Shown piece after piece: positions 47,944 to 56,521 of a DNA stretch of 64,000 bases. A program made the position numbers and the translations under genes. Below the pieces are notes generated by a model, which saw only the letters and a list, made by a program, of their open reading frames with translations, did not search any database and was not told the origin of the DNA. Every line of letters starts with the position of its first letter. Position 1 is the first letter of the stretch. Source of the DNA: Flagellimonas zhangzhouensis (lineage in GTDB: Bacteria; Bacteroidota; Bacteroidia; Flavobacteriales; Flavobacteriaceae); the NCBI RefSeq assembly GCF_900102925.1, contig NZ_FNKI01000002.1, positions 310,001-374,000 of the forward strand. Direction: 5' to 3'.

Positions 47944-49005
47944 CTAGAAAGAATAAATTGCAGCGAATAAAACAGAAGCTAAGCTTTTTGTAGGCGCCAA
48001 ATCATTATCAATGAACGAATCTTCGGAAGAGCTATCTAGACGAATTTCTGGTTTTAGAATCAAGTCACCAATCGTAGCACTACCAGTCAAGGTTAAAGCA
48101 AGTACACTTCCATCTCCAGAATCATCGGCACCAACTCCTGTTATTTCTGATCCAAAGAAATCACCTGCCATAAAGTACTCTCCACGCAGACCTAAACTAA
48201 AGGTTTCGGAAACTGCATATTGAGGATATAGGGCAACACCTGAGAAGCTACCTGCATTGTCATCAGCACTAAAATGAGCAGCGTTGATACCCAAGAAGAA
48301 ATCTTCAGAAAGGTCAAAACCACCAGTAAAATCAATTTCGTAGCTACTTTGGCTATACACAAAGTTCAAGAATTGTCCAGAATATCCCAATTGGGCTCCC
48401 ACGGCGTAATCACCAGTTGGATTGAACTCTGTCAAATCAGTTGGGTTCATAACGGCCAACATTGCAGACCAATCACTCCCAAGGTCGAAATCAGCTTTTA
48501 AACCTGTATGGCTAAATGGACCATATGAGAATAGGTATGAAGTACTGTAGTTAAAATTGGCCACTGGAGAAATAACTTCATAACCCAAGAAAGTATTAAA
48601 GTTACCAAAGGTCAACGTTACGGCATCACTTACATTCCAATATACGTACAATTGGTTGATGATATCACCAGTCATCGAATACATTGGTGAAGCAAAAACG
48701 GCATCTGTACCTCTTGGACCGAAGACCAAATCGGCTACAAAACCTACTTTTTCTCCTTCATAGGCAGCAACAAGGTTGGCCATACCCAAAGAGAAACCAG
48801 GTAAATTGGCAAAGGATGATCCTGGAGCAATCGCATCCTCATCATTTGGCGCAGTAAGGTTAGCTCTGTAATAGGCATCAACTGAGCCACTGAAACTGAA
48901 TTTTGAAGTTTCTTCTTCTTCCTGTGCAAAAACAGAAATTGAAAGCATTGAAAATATGGCAATGGCCAAATTTTTTCCGAAATTTGTATTTATAATCGTT
49001 TTCAT
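47944..49005 (-). CDS. Outer-membrane porin next to ammonium transporter
   Basis: The 353-residue protein has a signal peptide (1-27, ending SVFAQ), a Glu-rich mature start and alternating beta-strands from FSFSGSVDAYYRAN to the C-terminal ASVLFAAIYSF ending in Phe, as for outer-membrane barrels. It resembles the beta-barrel OmpL-like porins (DUF1597/porin_4-like group) often located with amtB in Bacteroidota. It lies third in the glnK-amtB direction and may pass ammonium or amino compounds across the outer membrane; this substrate is inferred. Confidence 0.85.
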   Translation of the reverse strand: MKTIINTNFGKNLAIAIFSMLSISVFAQEEEETSKFSFSGSVDAYYRANLTAPNDEDAIAPGSSFANLPGFSLGMANLVAAYEGEKVGFVADLVFGPRGTDAVFASPMYSMTGDIINQLYVYWNVSDAVTLTFGNFNTFLGYEVISPVANFNYSTSYLFSYGPFSHTGLKADFDLGSDWSAMLAVMNPTDLTEFNPTGDYAVGAQLGYSGQFLNFVYSQSSYEIDFTGGFDLSEDFFLGINAAHFSADDNAGSFSGVALYPQYAVSETFSLGLRGEYFMAGDFFGSEITGVGADDSGDGSVLALTLTGSATIGDLILKPEIRLDSSSEDSFIDNDLAPTKSLASVLFAAIYSF

Positions 49006-49084
49006 ATCATAATCGTTTTAGTTGTCCTTTTTTGGCTTAGGACAGTTAGTTGTTTAATCGTGAGTTTGATTGAAAAGGTTATGT

Positions 49085-49112
49085 AACGGAGCGTTTGGCA
49101 GAACGCTCCGTT
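49085..49112. terminator. Perfect 11-bp hairpin between amtB and porin
   Basis: AACGGAGCGTT (49085-49095) and AACGCTCCGTT (49102-49112) are exactly complementary around a 6-nt loop. On the minus (coding) strand the following bases are not T-rich, so it may attenuate rather than fully stop amtB transcription and allow some porin expression. Confidence 0.7.
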
Positions 49113-49144
49113 TTCTTTTCAATATGTGTGGGTTGTGAGTTTGA

Positions 49145-50425
49145 TTATTTGTCTTGGGAAATGTGCTCTGGATAAGCTTCGATTCCATGCTCGTGGATAT
49201 CCAAACCTTCTACTTCCTCTTTCTCGGATACTCTTAGTCCGATAGTTTTCTTCAAAATGAACAATACCACGAAAGATGCAAGTGCAGCCCAAACAATATA
49301 GGCCAAAGAGCCATAGGTCTGTACCCAAAGTAGTTTGGCACCTCCACCGTACAATAGTCCACCATCCAAGGCGAAAAGTCCTATCAATACAGTTCCAACA
49401 AATCCACAAGTTCCGTGAACAGAGATGGCACCAACTGGGTCGTCAATCTTTAATTTCTTATCGATAAATTCAATAGATATCACTACTAGGATTCCACAGA
49501 TAAGACCGATGGCCAATGCTCCCCATGCACTTACGGAACCACAACCAGCGGTAATACCTACCAATCCAGCTAAAGCACCGTTCAAGGTCATGGAAATATC
49601 AGCTTTACCGTAACGTGCCCATGTAAAGAATAGGGCTCCGATAGCACCGATAGCAGCAGCAAGGTTAGTGTTGATGATCACACTGGTTGCACCAATAGTG
49701 TCGTCTCCACCCCAAGCCAATTGGGAACCTCCGTTAAATCCGAACCATCCCAACCAAAGGATGAATACCCCAAGGGCACCAAAGGCCATGTTGTGACCAG
49801 GAATTGCTTGAGCTTTTCCATCTACATATTTTCCAATTCTAGGGCCTACCAAGATAGCGGCAACCAATGCAGCTGCACCTCCAACGGCGTGTACTACAGA
49901 AGAACCGGCGAAATCGATGAATCCAGCAGTGTTCAACCAAGCATCGTCATCGAATGGCCAGTACCAGCTACCAGAAATAGGATAAATTAGTGTGGTTAGA
50001 ATAGCTGAGAAAATAAGATAGGTGGAAAACTTTGTTCTTCCAGCAATAGCTCCTGATACAATAGTGGCAGCTGTTGCACAGAATACAGTTTGGAAGAATA
50101 AGTTATACCAATCATCGGCACTAAAAAAGAAGTAACCTTGATCTGATGGACTGGATCTAAAGAATCCGCCACCTACTAAATCACTACCATACATAATGGC
50201 ATAACCTACTGCCCAGAACATTACCGATCCGACAGCGAGGTCCATTACGTTTTTCATGATAATGTTCCCAGAGTTCTTGCTACGCGTAAATCCAACCTCA
50301 ACAAGGGTGAATCCTGCTTGCATAAAGAATACCAATATTGCAGCTAAGGTAATCCAAAGTGCGCCCATATCGCCAGTGATGGCTTCTACGGCTTTATCTA
50401 TTGCTTCTTGTTCTTGTACAATCAT
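49145..50425 (-). CDS. amtB: Ammonium transporter
   Basis: The 426-residue membrane protein has eleven predicted helices. Conserved parts are DLAVGSVMFWAVGYAI, DFAGSSVVHAVGGAAALVAA (signature with first pore His), LGWFGFNGGS and ISVHGTCGFVGT (second pore His). It conducts ammonium across the inner membrane and is blocked by P-II, whose gene lies 33 bp upstream. Confidence 0.97.
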   Translation of the reverse strand: MIVQEQEAIDKAVEAITGDMGALWITLAAILVFFMQAGFTLVEVGFTRSKNSGNIIMKNVMDLAVGSVMFWAVGYAIMYGSDLVGGGFFRSSPSDQGYFFFSADDWYNLFFQTVFCATAATIVSGAIAGRTKFSTYLIFSAILTTLIYPISGSWYWPFDDDAWLNTAGFIDFAGSSVVHAVGGAAALVAAILVGPRIGKYVDGKAQAIPGHNMAFGALGVFILWLGWFGFNGGSQLAWGGDDTIGATSVIINTNLAAAIGAIGALFFTWARYGKADISMTLNGALAGLVGITAGCGSVSAWGALAIGLICGILVVISIEFIDKKLKIDDPVGAISVHGTCGFVGTVLIGLFALDGGLLYGGGAKLLWVQTYGSLAYIVWAALASFVVLFILKKTIGLRVSEKEEVEGLDIHEHGIEAYPEHISQDK

Positions 50426-50458
50426 AATCTAAGTTTTTGAGTTTTTGGCTAATTAATG

Positions 50459-50797
50459 TTAATTGATTCCTGCGCTACCGCTTTCTTTGGTCCTGATTCT
50501 ATAGGCTTCAATAACGTCTGAAACGAAGATCTTCCCGTCTCCCACATTGCCTGTTGATGCAGTTTCCAATAATACGTTTACGGTTTTTTCCAGAAAGTCA
50601 TCGCTAACAACGATAACCAAATACCTCCTCTGAATATCGCTGGTACTGTACGAAATACCACGATACACATGTCCTTGTTTTTCATTTCCAACTCCAGTTA
50701 CATCCCAGTAACTAAAGAAGTTAACCTCAATTTGATGGAGGGCTTTTTTCACCTCATCAAATTTGGATTTTCTAATAATTGCCTCGACTTTTTTCAT
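50459..50797 (-). CDS. glnK: P-II nitrogen regulatory protein
   Basis: The 112-residue trimer-forming protein has the two P-II signatures: T-loop region HVYRGISYSTSD with tyrosines 45 and 50 (the modified Tyr51 equivalent is Tyr50) and C-terminal TGNVGDGKIFVSDV. It senses 2-oxoglutarate and ATP/ADP and gates AmtB. It is first in an operon with amtB. No uridylyltransferase gene is in the window. Confidence 0.96.
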   Translation of the reverse strand: MKKVEAIIRKSKFDEVKKALHQIEVNFFSYWDVTGVGNEKQGHVYRGISYSTSDIQRRYLVIVVSDDFLEKTVNVLLETASTGNVGDGKIFVSDVIEAYRIRTKESGSAGIN

Positions 50798-50860
50798 AAT
50801 TAAGTAGTTAATTGATCACTCAAATATAGAGGAATTAGGTCGAGACTATTAAAAATGAGA

Positions 50861-50918
50861 GGGGTATTGGGTCATTTTTACGGGTATAAAAAAAATACCC
50901 CAAATATTTTAGGGGTAT
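50861..50918. promoter_or_regulatory. Upstream region of glnK with repeated GGGGTAT/ATACCCC elements
   Basis: GGGGTATT (50861-50868), GGGTAT (50882-50887), ATACCCC (50895-50901) and GGGGTAT (50912-50918) occur within 58 bp. The last two form an inverted repeat with a 10-nt loop. The same GGGGTA core appears in the divergent glutamine synthetase promoter region (6677-6734). The rest of the 268-bp gap to fluC holds only AT-rich sequence. Confidence 0.5.
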
Positions 50919-51066
50919 CTAATTTTAAATAAAGATTTGTTATTTATTTGTTGATTTTATCTTAACATTTGAACCTTTAAATTTAAATTAAGTCAGTTAA
51001 GTGGCTTTAAAACCAATAAAATGTTTAGGTTTTAACAAATTTTAACTATAAAAATGCAATTTGTAA

Positions 51067-51441
51067 CTATTCTAAGTATCTCGCAATCCAAAGTCCTAAA
51101 ACAATTGCAAGAATTCCGACCACAATGCTGGAAATCATATAAATGGCAAAATTGAGGAGGTCGCCATTCTTTATAAGGTAATGCTTTTCATACGCAAAGG
51201 CGGAGAAAGTGGTAAAGCCTCCACAAAATCCAGTCGCTAAAAATAAAGTACTGTTTTGAGATAAGAACTGACCTTTTACAGATAGGCCCAAAACTAGACC
51301 TATAATTACACAGCCTACAATGTTTACCAAAAATGTTCCGAGGAAAAAATTGTGCAAAAGGGGATTCAAAGGTTTTGAAATAAGGTAGCGCAATACGCTT
51401 CCCAATCCGCCACCAATAAAAACAAGAAAGGCCTGTTTCAT
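51067..51441 (-). CDS. fluC: Fluoride channel
   Basis: The 124-residue four-helix membrane protein of the CrcB/Fluc family works as a dual-topology dimer and exports fluoride. It has GGGLGSVLRYLIS at the N-terminus, a TFLVNIVGC helix and the signature TGFCGGFTTFSAF. No fluoride riboswitch is visible upstream. The next minus-strand gene upstream is a 59-residue membrane protein 16 bp away. Confidence 0.96.
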   Translation of the reverse strand: MKQAFLVFIGGGLGSVLRYLISKPLNPLLHNFFLGTFLVNIVGCVIIGLVLGLSVKGQFLSQNSTLFLATGFCGGFTTFSAFAYEKHYLIKNGDLLNFAIYMISSIVVGILAIVLGLWIARYLE

Positions 51442-51457
51442 CGGCTAAAGGTACAAA

Positions 51458-51637
51458 CTATACCGCTTCCTTGTATTCAGTTTCAGAAGTCTCGCGCAGC
51501 CATAGTTTGGTTGTTGCTGTTTCCGAAACGCGTTGGATTGGTTTTATAAACCTGTCTTTTGCCCCATTGACACTGAAAATCAACAGTATCGCATTAATCG
51601 CAAGTAATCCAAGAAGTATGCTAAAAAATAGTACCAT
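51458..51637 (-). CDS. Small membrane protein, 59 aa
   Basis: An ATG at 51637 opens 59 codons: one hydrophobic N-terminal segment (FFSILLGLLAINAILLIFSV) and a charged cytosolic tail (RVSETATTKLWLRETSETEYKEA). It is positioned 16 bp before fluC and probably co-transcribed with it. I know similar small proteins from flavobacterial genomes but no function. Confidence 0.7.
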   Translation of the reverse strand: MVLFFSILLGLLAINAILLIFSVNGAKDRFIKPIQRVSETATTKLWLRETSETEYKEAV

Positions 51638-51753
51638 ATTTTTTTTGCCAAATTAATGTTAAACAAAAGTACGGTTTTTCCTATAGCATCAACTTTAAAG
51701 GAACTTTAATGTTGTGTAAACTCGAATTTTTGTGGTGATGGTGGATTATCTTC

Positions 51754-51942
51754 TCAATTTTTGAGAAAATACTTGATTACAAACAAGATAATTATAAAAG
51801 TTATAAAGGAAATCAGGATCCAAATTACACCTTTATAGTTTTTCTTGTGCAATTTCTTGTCCTTTTTATAAGAAAGAGAAACAATTACAACAAAGGCAAT
51901 AAAAAATAGAATGGCAAATATCAACTGTCCTGTACTGAACAT
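51754..51942 (-). CDS. Small membrane protein with two helices, 62 aa
   Basis: It has two hydrophobic segments (about 7-24 and 40-58) separated by a very basic loop (YKKDKKLHKKNYK). No family recognised. It lies divergent from the NTP pyrophosphohydrolase gene with a 41-bp gap. Confidence 0.65.
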   Translation of the reverse strand: MFSTGQLIFAILFFIAFVVIVSLSYKKDKKLHKKNYKGVIWILISFITFIIILFVIKYFLKN

Positions 51943-51983
51943 ATATTTATATTTTTATGCAAAACTAAATCAATTATAGGGTA

Positions 51984-52370
51984 ATGGAAAGTAAAATTAA
52001 AGCAGTGGAGTTGTTCCACAATTCTTTTGGGCTGGGAGTGAAACAAAATCCAAAAGCAGATTTGGGTAAGGACAAAAACCTATTGCGTTTTAATTTAATG
52101 GATGAGGAAAACAAAGAATACCTTGAAGCTGCCAACAATAACGACATGGTTGAGGTGGCCGATGCCCTAGGAGATATGCTCTATATACTTTGCGGAACTA
52201 TTTTAGAGCATGGCATGCAATATAAAATAGAAGAGGTTTTTGAAGAAATTCAAAAAAGCAACATGAGCAAGTTAGGGGCGGATGGTAAACCTATTTATAG
52301 GGAAGATGGCAAAGTACTGAAAGGCCCGAATTACTTTAAACCAGATATTAAAACCATAATGGATAAATAA
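51984..52370 (+). CDS. MazG-like nucleoside triphosphate pyrophosphohydrolase
   Basis: The 128-residue all-alpha NTP-PPase has the metal-binding pattern EENKEYLEA ... EVADALGDMLYIL (ExxE ... ExxD) around 40-69 and a family C-terminal GPNYFKPDI. The fold hydrolyses (d)NTPs to monophosphates and pyrophosphate, possibly cleaning noncanonical nucleotides. Monocistronic with a strong terminator. Confidence 0.88.
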   Translation: MESKIKAVELFHNSFGLGVKQNPKADLGKDKNLLRFNLMDEENKEYLEAANNNDMVEVADALGDMLYILCGTILEHGMQYKIEEVFEEIQKSNMSKLGADGKPIYREDGKVLKGPNYFKPDIKTIMDK

Positions 52371-52396
52371 AAAAAGCACCTTTTAAGGTGCTTTTT
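52371..52396. terminator. Bidirectional terminator between NTP-PPase and ilvE
   Basis: AAAAAGCACCTT and AAGGTGCTTTTT form a perfect 12-bp stem with a TT loop immediately after the NTP-PPase stop, ahead of the convergent ilvE stop. Confidence 0.92.
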
Positions 52397-52402
52397 TTAT
52401 TA

Positions 52403-53473
52403 TTATTGGGCGACTTCGTATCGCCATCCAAATTTATCTTCGGCCCTATTATATTGAATATCCGTAATACGTTTTTTCAATAAAGAGGCATAACTGTTTT
52501 CCAATTCGGGAAGGTCATAATCCTCACCGTGGTATCCGAATCCTGCGATTGGAGAAATTACCGCAGCAGTTCCAGCACCGAACATTTCTTTGAGCGTGCC
52601 ATTTTTGGCCGCTTCCACCAATTCGTGCACAGAAACTTTGCGTACTTCTGTTTTGATTCCCTCATCATTGGCAATATCCAAAATGCTTTTACGGGTAATT
52701 CCATCAAGGATTCTATCGTTGGTAGGAGCAGTAAGCAAAGTGTCGCCAATTCGAACAAAAACGTTCATGGCACCTGCTTCCTCAATAAATTCGTGGGTAT
52801 TGTCGTCTGTCCAGATTACTTGTTGGTATCCTTTTTCCGCAGCCAATTGTGTTGGATAGAACTGTCCAGCGTAGTTACCACCAGCTTTGGCATAACCAAC
52901 ACCACCGTTTGCAGCACGGGAATAGGTTTCTTCGATAAGCACCTTAACTTTTCCAGAAAAATAAGAACCAGAAGGAGCACAAGCGATAATGAATTTATAT
53001 TCATCTGCTGGTGAAGCGTGGAACCCGTTTCCAGAAGCAAAAATAAATGGTCTTATATATAAGGAACTCCCTGGGTTTTGAGGAACCCAATCACTTTCTA
53101 CTTGTAACAAGGCATTCAAACCATCCATAAAATAAGCTTCAGGAAGTTCTGGAATGGCCAAACGCTTGGCCGATTTGTTCAATCGTTTCCAATTTTCCAA
53201 AGGACGGAACAACCAAATTTTTCCAGCTTCATCCTTATAGGCTTTCATTCCTTCAAAAATGGATTGCCCATAATGAAAGATTTTGGCAGATGGATCCAAA
53301 GTAATCGGTTGGTAAGGCACCACTTTCGGAGCGGACCATTCACCGTTTTTATAATCACAGACCAACATATGGTCAGAATATACACTTCCAAAGGAAAGGT
53401 TGTCAAAATCAACATCTTGTATTTTCGATGTTTTCGACTTCTCGATAGCTACATTGTTCGCCATTGTTTCCAT
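52403..53473 (-). CDS. ilvE: Branched-chain amino acid aminotransferase
   Basis: This 356-residue class IV PLP enzyme transfers the amino group between branched-chain amino acids and 2-oxoglutarate. It resembles the longer BCAT type II: FHYGQSIFEGMKAYKDEAGKIWLF (in parts), the PLP lysine segment VGYAKAGGNYAG, and EEAGAMNVFVRI. GTAAVISPIAGFGY near the C-terminus is typical. A start at the ATG three codons inside (MANNVAIEK) is also possible. Confidence 0.96.
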   Translation of the reverse strand: METMANNVAIEKSKTSKIQDVDFDNLSFGSVYSDHMLVCDYKNGEWSAPKVVPYQPITLDPSAKIFHYGQSIFEGMKAYKDEAGKIWLFRPLENWKRLNKSAKRLAIPELPEAYFMDGLNALLQVESDWVPQNPGSSLYIRPFIFASGNGFHASPADEYKFIIACAPSGSYFSGKVKVLIEETYSRAANGGVGYAKAGGNYAGQFYPTQLAAEKGYQQVIWTDDNTHEFIEEAGAMNVFVRIGDTLLTAPTNDRILDGITRKSILDIANDEGIKTEVRKVSVHELVEAAKNGTLKEMFGAGTAAVISPIAGFGYHGEDYDLPELENSYASLLKKRITDIQYNRAEDKFGWRYEVAQ

Positions 53474-53580
53474 ATCTCTTACATTTGCAAAGTTAAAATT
53501 AGCTATTTATTGTTAGTTTTGACGTATTGCGAAATCTAAATTTCGTACTTCAAACACATTAACCATAAAGTTGCATAAAA

Positions 53581-54057
53581 ATGAAGGTTTTTAACAAAAT
53601 CACTATTGTTTTCTTAACCGTTTTGGCGGTTTCATCCTGTAAAAAAGAAACTATTAAAGGAGATTATTTCGGAGCTGAGTTCGAAATTTCCTCTAGTGTG
53701 GATAAAACAGCTTTGGCTTATGCCAATATAACGCCTAAAGATTCTGTACAAACCCAAATAGTGGGAGAAATTACAGAAGTATGTCAAGCCAAAGGATGTT
53801 GGATGAAAGTGAAGTTGGATTCCGAAGAAGAAGTATTCGTCCGATTTAAAGATTACGGATTTTTTGTTCCAAAGGATGCAGCGGGTAAGACCGTAGTAAT
53901 GAACGGAGCAGCCTTTTTTGAAGAAATGTCTGTGGACGATCAAAGACATTATGCCGAAGATGAAGGCGCATCCGAAGATGAACTGGCATTGATAACCAGC
54001 CCTAAAAAAACATATCGATTTGAAGCTGACGGGGTGCTTATAGCCCAACAGCCTTGA
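53581..54057 (+). CDS. DUF4920 lipoprotein
   Basis: The 158-residue protein has lipobox VSSC (Cys20) and a compact beta domain with EVCQAKGCWMKVKLD and VFVRFKDYGFFVPKDAAGKTVVMNG (in parts), matching DUF4920. The CxxxGCWM pattern suggests a metal or thiol role, unproven. Its stop codon TGA overlaps the start TTG of mnmD (54054-54057), so the two are coupled. Confidence 0.87.
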   Translation: MKVFNKITIVFLTVLAVSSCKKETIKGDYFGAEFEISSSVDKTALAYANITPKDSVQTQIVGEITEVCQAKGCWMKVKLDSEEEVFVRFKDYGFFVPKDAAGKTVVMNGAAFFEEMSVDDQRHYAEDEGASEDELALITSPKKTYRFEADGVLIAQQP

Positions 54058-54716
54058 AAAGAAAAATTATAGTTACTGGCGATGGTTCCAAAACCATTCA
54101 AATAGAGGATTGGAACGAACAGTACCATTCCAAGCACGGTGCAGTTCAAGAAGCTTACCACGTATTTATCAAACACGGTCTTCAATTATTTGTCAATACT
54201 GAAATCAATTTGTTGGAAATTGGTTTTGGAACGGGTTTGAATGCGCTGATCACTTATTTGGAAGCTCCCAAACAAAATCTCAAAATAAATTATACAGGTG
54301 TTGAAGCCTATCCTGTTGAAATGAATGAGGTGGCGCAATTGGATTATTGCCAACAATTGGGTGCTGAGGAATTGGAACTTGAATTTGAAAAAATGCACCA
54401 AATCCTGTGGGAAGAGTCCAGTCCTATTTCCGATTTCTTTGCATTGCACAAACAAAAAAGGGATTTTAAAGAGATTTCCGATTCAAATCAATACCACCTT
54501 CTTTATTTTGATGCTTTTGGGGCAAGAGTGCAGCCCGATTTGTGGACGGAGGAAATTTTTGGTATCATGTACACCGCGCTTCAACAAGGAGGGGTCTTGG
54601 TGACCTATGCTGCAAAAGGAAGTGTGCGACGCGCCATGCAAGCGGTCGGTTTTACCGTAGAACGTTTGCCAGGTCCACCAGGAAAAAGAGAAATGTTACG
54701 GGCCACTAAAAGTTGA
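54054..54716 (+). CDS. mnmD: tRNA (5-methylaminomethyl-2-thiouridine)(34) methyltransferase
   Basis: This 220-residue SAM-dependent methyltransferase completes mnm5s2U at the tRNA wobble position. Motif I is LEIGFGTGLNAL, with YHSKHGAVQEA near the N-terminus and YFDAFGARVQPDLW in the active site. This is the stand-alone methyltransferase half of E. coli MnmC, without the FAD oxidase half. It starts at TTG inside the preceding stop codon; no ATG gives the conserved N-terminus. Confidence 0.93.
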   Translation: MKRKIIVTGDGSKTIQIEDWNEQYHSKHGAVQEAYHVFIKHGLQLFVNTEINLLEIGFGTGLNALITYLEAPKQNLKINYTGVEAYPVEMNEVAQLDYCQQLGAEELELEFEKMHQILWEESSPISDFFALHKQKRDFKEISDSNQYHLLYFDAFGARVQPDLWTEEIFGIMYTALQQGGVLVTYAAKGSVRRAMQAVGFTVERLPGPPGKREMLRATKS

Positions 54717-54849
54717 TTTTAAGTGGAGATGTTAATATTTTAACCCTCCGAAATCATAAAAAGTTATAAAATTCGCGCAATAGTGTTAAACCTAAATTAA
54801 CGTCTGAAAAACAGCACTATAAACGTGTAATTTTGTCCAAAATAATTCT

Positions 54850-55809
54850 ATGAGGGTATTGATTACAGGGGCTACAGGATTGGTGGGGCAGGCCATTGTT
54901 AAGGTATTGCAACGCAAAGGTATCCCCATTAATTATTTAACGACCAGCAAAGAGAAAATTTCATCCGATGAAGATTTCCAAGGATACTATTGGAACCCTT
55001 CCAAAGGTGAAATCGATTTGGATTGCTTTAAAGATGTTCAGGCCATTATCAATTTGGCAGGATCGAGCATTGCCAAGCGCTGGACACCTTCCAATAAAAA
55101 GAACATGCTTTCCAGTAGGGTCGATAGCTTAGCTACTTTAAAAAAAGGCGTTGAAAAAGCTGGTGCCCAAGAAGTAGAGTGTTTTGTTTCTGCTTCGGCC
55201 ATAGGTATTTATCCAGATTCCACTTCCAATTATTATAATGAGGACACTAAAGCCATTGATGATGGTTTTTTGGGAGAAGTGGTGACCAAATGGGAGGCAG
55301 AAGCAGATACCTTTAAAGCATTGGGATTGGATGTTGCCAAAGTAAGAATCGGATTGGTGCTTTCAGATGAAGGTGGAGCCTTGCCAAAAATGGCCATGCC
55401 CATCAAAAATTTTGTCGGAGCTCCAATAGGTTCGGGTAACCAATGGCAATCTTGGATTCATATTGATGATTTGGCACAAATGTTCGTCTTCATTATTGAA
55501 AACAACTTGAGTGGAGTATTCAATGGGGTGGCACCGAATCCAGTGACCAATACAAAACTTACCCAAAAACTAGCCGAAATTTTGGACAGACCTTTATGGT
55601 TGCCCCATGTGCCAGAATTTCTTTTGAAGGCAGTTCTCGGTAAAATGTCCACACTCTTATTGGCAAGCCAACGAGTGAGCAGTAAAAAAATTGAAGAAGA
55701 AGGATTCACTTTTCAGTACTCCAACATTTGTTTGGCCTTGAATCAAATCTATGTTGAAAATAGGGAGGAAACAAAGGCCTTGGAAGCCGCTGAAAATGAA
55801 TTGATATAA
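54850..55809 (+). CDS. TIGR01777-family NAD-dependent epimerase/SDR protein
   Basis: The 319-residue extended short-chain dehydrogenase-like protein has the nucleotide-binding GATGLVGQAIV at the N-terminus, an INLAGSSIAKRW segment and a C-terminal region ending with helical residues. The TIGR01777 family (YfcH-like) has unknown substrate; some members are linked to cell division or photosystem assembly in other lineages. TAATTTTG upstream (about 54828) is a possible -7 box. Confidence 0.9.
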   Translation: MRVLITGATGLVGQAIVKVLQRKGIPINYLTTSKEKISSDEDFQGYYWNPSKGEIDLDCFKDVQAIINLAGSSIAKRWTPSNKKNMLSSRVDSLATLKKGVEKAGAQEVECFVSASAIGIYPDSTSNYYNEDTKAIDDGFLGEVVTKWEAEADTFKALGLDVAKVRIGLVLSDEGGALPKMAMPIKNFVGAPIGSGNQWQSWIHIDDLAQMFVFIIENNLSGVFNGVAPNPVTNTKLTQKLAEILDRPLWLPHVPEFLLKAVLGKMSTLLLASQRVSSKKIEEEGFTFQYSNICLALNQIYVENREETKALEAAENELI

Positions 55810-55877
55810 TATTACTCCATAGTTTAACCTACTCAAAGTCCGCTTTTGCGGATTTTTTTATGTTTTGCTGTGACATT

Positions 55878-55909
55878 TTGACATTTTTGGACAATTGGCA
55901 GTACTTTTG
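55878..55909 (+). promoter_or_regulatory. Flavobacterial promoter for grpE-dnaJ
   Basis: A -33 TTG (55878-55880) is 21 bp from TACTTTTG (55902-55909), an exact match to TAnnTTTG with consensus spacing; the grpE ATG is 30 bp downstream. No CIRCE-type inverted repeat is seen. Confidence 0.72.
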
Positions 55910-55939
55910 CCACTTCATATTGGTAAAAAATTAATAGAC

Positions 55940-56515
55940 ATGAGCGATAAAAGTAAGGTTGAGGAAATGGAAGAGGAGTCCAAAAAAGGACAAACCGACG
56001 GGAGTACTGAGCTGAACGGTGAAGATATAAACAGCGACCAAGCAGAAGAACAACAAGAAGAAGTATCTGTGGAAGACCAATTGAAAGAAGATTTGGCTAA
56101 AGAAAAGGATAAATTCCTAAGATTGTTTGCCGAGTTTGAGAACTTCAAAAAGAGAACTTCCAAAGAACGTATGGATTTGTTCAAAACTGCAGGACAAGAA
56201 GTCATTGTGGCATTGTTGCCCGTGATGGACGATTTTGACCGTGCCCTTAAGGAACTTGCCAAATCTGAGGATAAGGAAATGTTCAAAGGAGTGGAGCTCA
56301 TCAGCAATAAATTCAAAGAAACTTTAAAGAACAAGGGCTTGGAGCAAATCGAAGTTGGTGAAGGAGATGCTTTCGATGCCGATGTGCACGATGCCATCAC
56401 CCAGATTCCCGCCCCGAACAAAAAATTGAAAGGGAAAATTATCGATGTGGTCGAAAAAGGATTCAAACTCGGAGATCGCATTATAAGACACCCTAAAGTT
56501 GTTGTTGGAAACTAA
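55940..56515 (+). CDS. grpE: Nucleotide exchange factor for DnaK
   Basis: The 191-residue protein starts at ATG 55940 (MSDKSKVEEM); the frame open before it overlaps the promoter. It has a long acidic N-terminal helix/coiled coil (about 1-90) and the C-terminal beta-domain ending GDRIIRHPKVVVGN, with FENFKKRTSKER as family marker. It releases ADP from DnaK. dnaJ follows 6 bp later; dnaK is not in the window. Confidence 0.96.
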   Translation: MSDKSKVEEMEEESKKGQTDGSTELNGEDINSDQAEEQQEEVSVEDQLKEDLAKEKDKFLRLFAEFENFKKRTSKERMDLFKTAGQEVIVALLPVMDDFDRALKELAKSEDKEMFKGVELISNKFKETLKNKGLEQIEVGEGDAFDADVHDAITQIPAPNKKLKGKIIDVVEKGFKLGDRIIRHPKVVVGN

Positions 56516-56521
56516 TTATTT

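Noticed and set aside
50798..51066. Fluoride riboswitch upstream of fluC
   Set aside because: fluC is on the minus strand, so its leader lies to its right (above 51441); that side contains coding sequence for a small membrane protein and no fluoride-riboswitch-like pattern. The 50798-51066 gap is downstream of fluC.
55915..56481. 188-aa antisense frame across grpE
   Set aside because: Ser-rich shadow frame caused by Lys/Glu codons of grpE; no independent evidence.
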